Origin: Pseudofrankia asymbiotica
Lineage (GTDB): Bacteria > Actinomycetota > Actinomycetes > Frankiales > Frankiaceae
Direction of reading: 5' to 3'
Assembly (NCBI RefSeq): GCF_001983105.1
Contig: NZ_MOMC01000047.1
Span: forward strand, 7,453 to 16,286
DNA length: 8,834 nucleotides
A program made the translations under genes and the position numbers. Below, one piece after another: positions 5,998 to 8,834 of the stretch; the first letter of the stretch is position 1, and each line of letters starts with the position of its first letter. The notes under the pieces were generated by a model. The model was not told the origin of the DNA. It did no database searches and was given only the letters and a program-made list of their open reading frames with translations.

Positions 5998-6795
5998 CTA
6001 TTCGGCGTGGTCGGCCTGGATCTGGTCGCGGCGTTGGGCCATGCGGTCGCGGACGCTGTCGGCGCCGTCGCCGGTGAGGAGGGCCAGGTAGCGGGCCGAC
6101 TCGCCGGTGATGTAGTCGCCCAGGGGGAGGCGCTCCGCCTCGACGAGATTGCGCTTCATCTCGCGGATCGCCTCGGGGCGCCGGCCCGCGAGCTGGGTGA
6201 CGAGGCCGTCCAGCTCCCGCTGGAACGACTCCGCCGGCCACACGCGGCTGACGAAGCCGTACTCGCGGGCCTGCTCCGCGTCGATCTTGGGAGCGAGGAA
6301 CAGCAGCTCCCGGGCGCGCGTCGCGCCGACGCTGCGCGGCAGCGTCCAGGCCAGGCCCAGCTCGCCGGGCAGCCCGACCGGGAGGAACGCCGTGGCGAAG
6401 CGGGCGGACGCGGCGGCGACCCGCACGTCGCACGCCGCCGCCCAGGCGAACCCGGCGCCCGCGCAGGCACCGTTGATCGCCGCGACGGTCAGTGCCGGCA
6501 TCTCGTGCAGCAGGCGGGCCGACTGGTACGTCTCCGGGTCGGGCAGCCGCCGCGCCGCCTGGCCGTCCTCGGCGGCGGCGCGCAGGTCCGCGCCAGGGCA
6601 GAACGCGTCCCCGTTGCCGGTCAGCACCAGCACGCTGACCGTGTCCAGCGCCGCGAGCTCCGACAGCGCCCCGTACATCTCGACCGCCATCTCGGTGGTG
6701 ACGCTGTTGCGCTGCCGCGGCCGGTTGAACCGCACCCAGGCGACAGGCCCGTCGACCGAGACGTCCAGGGTCTCCCACCGCGTCACGCCACCCAC
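5998..6795 (-). CDS. Enoyl-CoA hydratase/isomerase (crotonase) family protein
   Basis: A 265-aa crotonase-fold protein acting on acyl-CoA thioesters. Visible signatures (numbered from the GTG) are FNRPRQRNSVTTEM near residues 23-36, the first oxyanion-hole segment FCPGADL (65-71), the second one AINGACAGAGFAWAAACDV (106-124), and a long helical C-terminus with RRPEAIREMKRNL. GTG 6795 is chosen because GAGGTGG (6802-6808) stands six bases upstream; ATG 6825 would add ten residues but has a poor SD. By eye, the two catalytic glutamates of true enoyl-CoA hydratases are absent: the first position reads Ala in GAGFAWAAACD, and the second lies in FATAFLPVG. A Glu in PGELG (145) may play the role of the acid seen in isomerase-like members. 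Hydratase activity is therefore doubtful. It is convergent with the SDR. Confidence 0.85.
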   Translation of the reverse strand: MGGVTRWETLDVSVDGPVAWVRFNRPRQRNSVTTEMAVEMYGALSELAALDTVSVLVLTGNGDAFCPGADLRAAAEDGQAARRLPDPETYQSARLLHEMPALTVAAINGACAGAGFAWAAACDVRVAAASARFATAFLPVGLPGELGLAWTLPRSVGATRARELLFLAPKIDAEQAREYGFVSRVWPAESFQRELDGLVTQLAGRRPEAIREMKRNLVEAERLPLGDYITGESARYLALLTGDGADSVRDRMAQRRDQIQADHAE

Positions 6796-6896
6796 AGAGA
6801 ACCACCTCAGCCGCGTCGCCGACATCCGCCCAGCGAGAACGTGCTTACCAGACAGCCGGCCGGAGGTGCGGTGTGGCGCGGTGACGTGAGGCCGGG

Positions 6897-8786
6897 TCAG
6901 GGGTGCCGGAAGGAGATCGCGTCCTTGCGGACGGCGCCGGTGACCGGGAAGCCACCAAGGACCAGGGTGCTCCTGGCTCGTTCGGCGAGCTCAGAGTCGA
7001 CCAGCAGGTCGTAGCTGTCCGCGCGGTAGACGTGGCTGTGCATCACCCGCTGGCGGCGCCCACCGGCGAACACCCACGTCAGCAGACCGGCGAACAGGCC
7101 GAGCAGGGCGCCGAAGAACAGACCCCACAGCGCGAGCGAGAAGGCCGCCCGCAGCGGCGTCACCCAGTCCAGCAGCCCGAAGACCAGGCCGACCACCGCG
7201 CCGGCCACCGCCCAGCCCCCGACAAGGCGCAGCGTCGAGTCCCGCCAGGACATCCGCCCGATCGTCTCCACACTGGTCAGGCCGCGGCCGACGATGGCCG
7301 TCCGCTCGACCGGGAAACGCGCGTCAGCCAGGTGGTCGACCGCCCGTTCGGCCTGGTCGTGGGTCTGGTAGGACGCGACCACCTGCTGCGGCGGGAACCG
7401 CCAGCTCAGCTCCTGGCCCGGCGCCGTCCCGGGCGCGGTCCGTGCCCGGTCCGCCCCGGCCCCGGCCTCGGCCCCGGTCTCGGTCTCGGTCTCGGTCTCG
7501 ACCGGGGCGTTCCCGCCGACGGCTAACCGCGCCTGACCACCGTCCTCCCGGCCGACGTCGCGGGCGGACCGCGCGTCGCGGCGCTCCGCCGGGCCCTGAC
7601 TGGAGGCGGAGCGGGTCTCCCGGCGCTTGCCGGCCGGCTTGGCGCCAGGAGCGGGGCGGGCCGGGCGCGCGGCGGGGCCGGCGGGCCGGTTCGCCTCGGC
7701 GCGGGCCGCCTCGTCGCGCCTGGCCTCGGCCGCCAGGAACTCCTGGTAGCGGTCCCGATCGAACGCGAGCCGCTCGCCGCGTTCCCGCCCCAGGCCGCTG
7801 GCCCGGCCGGCGAACGCCTCCTCGTCGGCGGACCACTGGCCGTCCGCCTGCTCGGTGCCCGCGGCGTCGTCGGTGCTCTCAACATCACCGAAGCTCCGGG
7901 CGTCACCGAAGTCTCTGGCGTCGCCGAAGCGCTCGACGTCACCGAGGTGCTCGACGGGAGCCTCGAACACCTCGAAACCAGCCGCGGGCCGCTGCCCGGC
8001 CGGCGGGGCCGGCGCGGGCAGGAACGACTCGACGTCCGCGGCCGACCCCACCCGCTCCTCGGCTGTTCGGGCCGGCTCGCCCGGGACGTACCGCGCGCCG
8101 GCCGCCCGGCCGATGCGCTCGCCGGCCGGTGGCGACGGCTTCCGCCAGAAGGCTCCGGTGCCAGCCGCCTGGGCCGCGCGGTCCGCGGCGGGAGCGGACG
8201 GCCCGTCACTCTGACCCGTGCTCGTGGGCTGTACGCGGCTCGTGACGGCCGGCCGGGCCTCGTTCAGCGAGCCGTGGCTCGTCGGGGTGAGGTCCGGGGA
8301 CTCGTCGACGTCGCCGGACCGGAAGACGCGATCGCCCCGGTCGATGCCTCCAGGTGACACCGAACCTCCGTGCGACAGCGAATCTCCGTGCGACAGCGAA
8401 TCTCCGTGCGACAGCGAATCTCCGTGCGACAGCGAATCTCCGGGCGGCACCATGCTCGCCGCCCCGGCCCGGTGATCCTCGCGACGCCCTCGCTCGTCGG
8501 GAACGCCGCGGTCCTCCGGATGCCGGAACTCGGCCGGATAGTCCAGCTCGTCCTGGTACCCGCGTTCGAGGTATGCGCGTTCGTCCTGGTGCTCGCCGTC
8601 CTCGGCGCGGACCCCGCGCTCCTGACGACCGCCTTCGTGCCCATGGGCGGGTTCCTCCCGCACGATCCGGTCCTCGAGGTAGCCGCGGTCGTCAGGGGAC
8701 TGGTCTCGCCCGCGGTCGTCCTGGTCGTAGTCCTGTTCGTGCCCGCGCCGTGGCTCACGCAGTCCCAGGAACTCGCGCCAACCCAT
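6897..8786 (-). CDS. Long disordered protein with C-terminal general-stress-protein-17M-like domain and two TM segments
   Basis: A 629-aa protein in two parts. Residues 1 to about 460 are predicted disordered: charged (DRG/ERG-rich, 1-110), then Pro/Ala/Gly/Arg-rich. Three repeats are present: hexapeptide DSLSHG units (about 116-140), FGDAR/FGDVE units (about 281-305) and an ET dipeptide run (430-437). A conserved-looking N-terminal box, MGWREFLGLREP, precedes the disorder. The C-terminal part starts at WRFPPQQVVASYQTHDQAERAVDHL and AIVGRGL (about 462-503), the 17M/YflT-like fold of sigma-B-type stress proteins. Two hydrophobic Gly-rich segments follow (about 521-541 and 549-574), then a soluble tail (HVYRADSYDLLVD...). 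A membrane-anchored stress protein with a long exposed tail is inferred. ATG 8786 has GAGGTGG at 8792-8798. The 48 bases upstream (8787-8834) show no promoter. Confidence 0.8.
   Translation of the reverse strand: MGWREFLGLREPRRGHEQDYDQDDRGRDQSPDDRGYLEDRIVREEPAHGHEGGRQERGVRAEDGEHQDERAYLERGYQDELDYPAEFRHPEDRGVPDERGRREDHRAGAASMVPPGDSLSHGDSLSHGDSLSHGDSLSHGGSVSPGGIDRGDRVFRSGDVDESPDLTPTSHGSLNEARPAVTSRVQPTSTGQSDGPSAPAADRAAQAAGTGAFWRKPSPPAGERIGRAAGARYVPGEPARTAEERVGSAADVESFLPAPAPPAGQRPAAGFEVFEAPVEHLGDVERFGDARDFGDARSFGDVESTDDAAGTEQADGQWSADEEAFAGRASGLGRERGERLAFDRDRYQEFLAAEARRDEAARAEANRPAGPAARPARPAPGAKPAGKRRETRSASSQGPAERRDARSARDVGREDGGQARLAVGGNAPVETETETETGAEAGAGADRARTAPGTAPGQELSWRFPPQQVVASYQTHDQAERAVDHLADARFPVERTAIVGRGLTSVETIGRMSWRDSTLRLVGGWAVAGAVVGLVFGLLDWVTPLRAAFSLALWGLFFGALLGLFAGLLTWVFAGGRRQRVMHSHVYRADSYDLLVDSELAERARSTLVLGGFPVTGAVRKDAISFRHP
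7458..7499. repeat. Hexanucleotide tandem repeat inside the stress-protein gene
   Basis: Seven consecutive 6-base units read on the plus strand: GGCCCC, GGCCTC, GGCCCC and then four exact GGTCTC (7476-7499). On the coding strand the four identical units give alternating Glu-Thr, and the diverged ones give Gly-Ala/Glu-Ala. The length is a multiple of three, so gain or loss of units keeps the frame. This is a typical slippage tract, perhaps length-variable among strains. Confidence 0.85.
7883..7954. repeat. Four degenerate 18-bp tandem repeats (GD hexapeptide array A)
   Basis: Four adjacent 18-bp units (starting at 7883, 7901, 7919 and 7937) share a CGTCACCGAAG-type beginning and differ at their ends. 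They encode the hexapeptides LGDVER, FGDARD, FGDARS and FGDVES-like steps in the disordered region. The period and the Gly-Asp core match the second array at 8349-8450. Confidence 0.75.
8349..8450. repeat. 18-bp tandem repeat, four perfect copies plus degenerate flanks (GD hexapeptide array B)
   Basis: The unit TCCGTGCGACAGCGAATC occurs four times without change at 8367-8438. One degenerate copy precedes it (8349-8366) and a partial one follows (from 8439). On the coding strand it reads as (H)GDSLS hexapeptides. Identity at the DNA level, including silent positions, indicates recent expansion by slippage or unequal recombination. All units are in frame. Confidence 0.95.
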
Positions 8787-8834
8787 CGCCACCACCTCTC
8801 CTCGGGCCGCTTCTGCCGCCTCGCCGGGGGCGGG

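Noticed and set aside
6007..7014. 335-codon plus-strand open frame
   Set aside because: Exactly opposite the crotonase and rich in Arg/Gln/Ala with no domain features.
8349..8450. CRISPR array
   Set aside because: Units are 18 bp, directly abutting with no spacers, in frame inside a gene, and no cas genes are present.

Overview
The window is very GC-rich DNA with strong G/C bias at third codon positions, GTG as well as ATG starts, at least one gene that looks leaderless, and gene families common in Actinomycetota. This points to a high-GC actinomycete. The mix of an actinobacterial-type sulfotransferase, a universal stress protein, a TetR/membrane-protein pair, a flavoprotein, an SDR, a crotonase and a long disordered general-stress protein would suit a Frankia-like genome, but nothing here fixes the genus. 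No rRNA, tRNA, CRISPR, transposase or phage gene was seen.

Layout. (1) 1-140, minus: the N-terminus of a gene running off the left edge, possibly glycosidase-like. (2) 141-348: divergent intergenic region with a perfect 14-bp palindrome. (3) 349-1293 sulfotransferase and 1337-1840 universal stress protein, both plus and 43 bases apart. (4) 1906-2478, minus: a six-TM DUF308/HdeD-like membrane protein, divergent from (5) 2712-3341, plus: a TetR-family repressor. Two related quasi-palindromes lie between them, one inside the probable repressor promoter, so an autoregulated repressor/target pair is the natural reading. (6) 3392-4765, minus: a CzcO-like two-dinucleotide-fold flavin monooxygenase. 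(7) 4766-5197: a gene-free divergent region with three consecutive strong hairpins, the largest with 19-bp perfect arms. (8) 5198-5932, plus: a classical SDR, convergent with (9) 5998-6795, minus: a crotonase-family protein. (10) 6897-8786, minus: a 629-residue protein with a long disordered, repeat-bearing N-terminal part and a C-terminal general-stress-protein-17M-like domain with two membrane segments.

Working together. The flavin monooxygenase, SDR and crotonase could belong to one oxidative catabolic route (oxygenation, alcohol/ketone conversion, CoA-ester processing), but they are not co-transcribed and the link is inference. The universal stress protein, DUF308 protein and 17M-like protein give the window a stress or envelope flavour. 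No new multi-gene system can be demonstrated. The least explained pieces are the hairpin cluster at 4807-4956, the repeat-built N-terminus of the 17M-like protein, the coding-like tail after the DUF308 stop, and the crotonase that lacks the usual glutamates.
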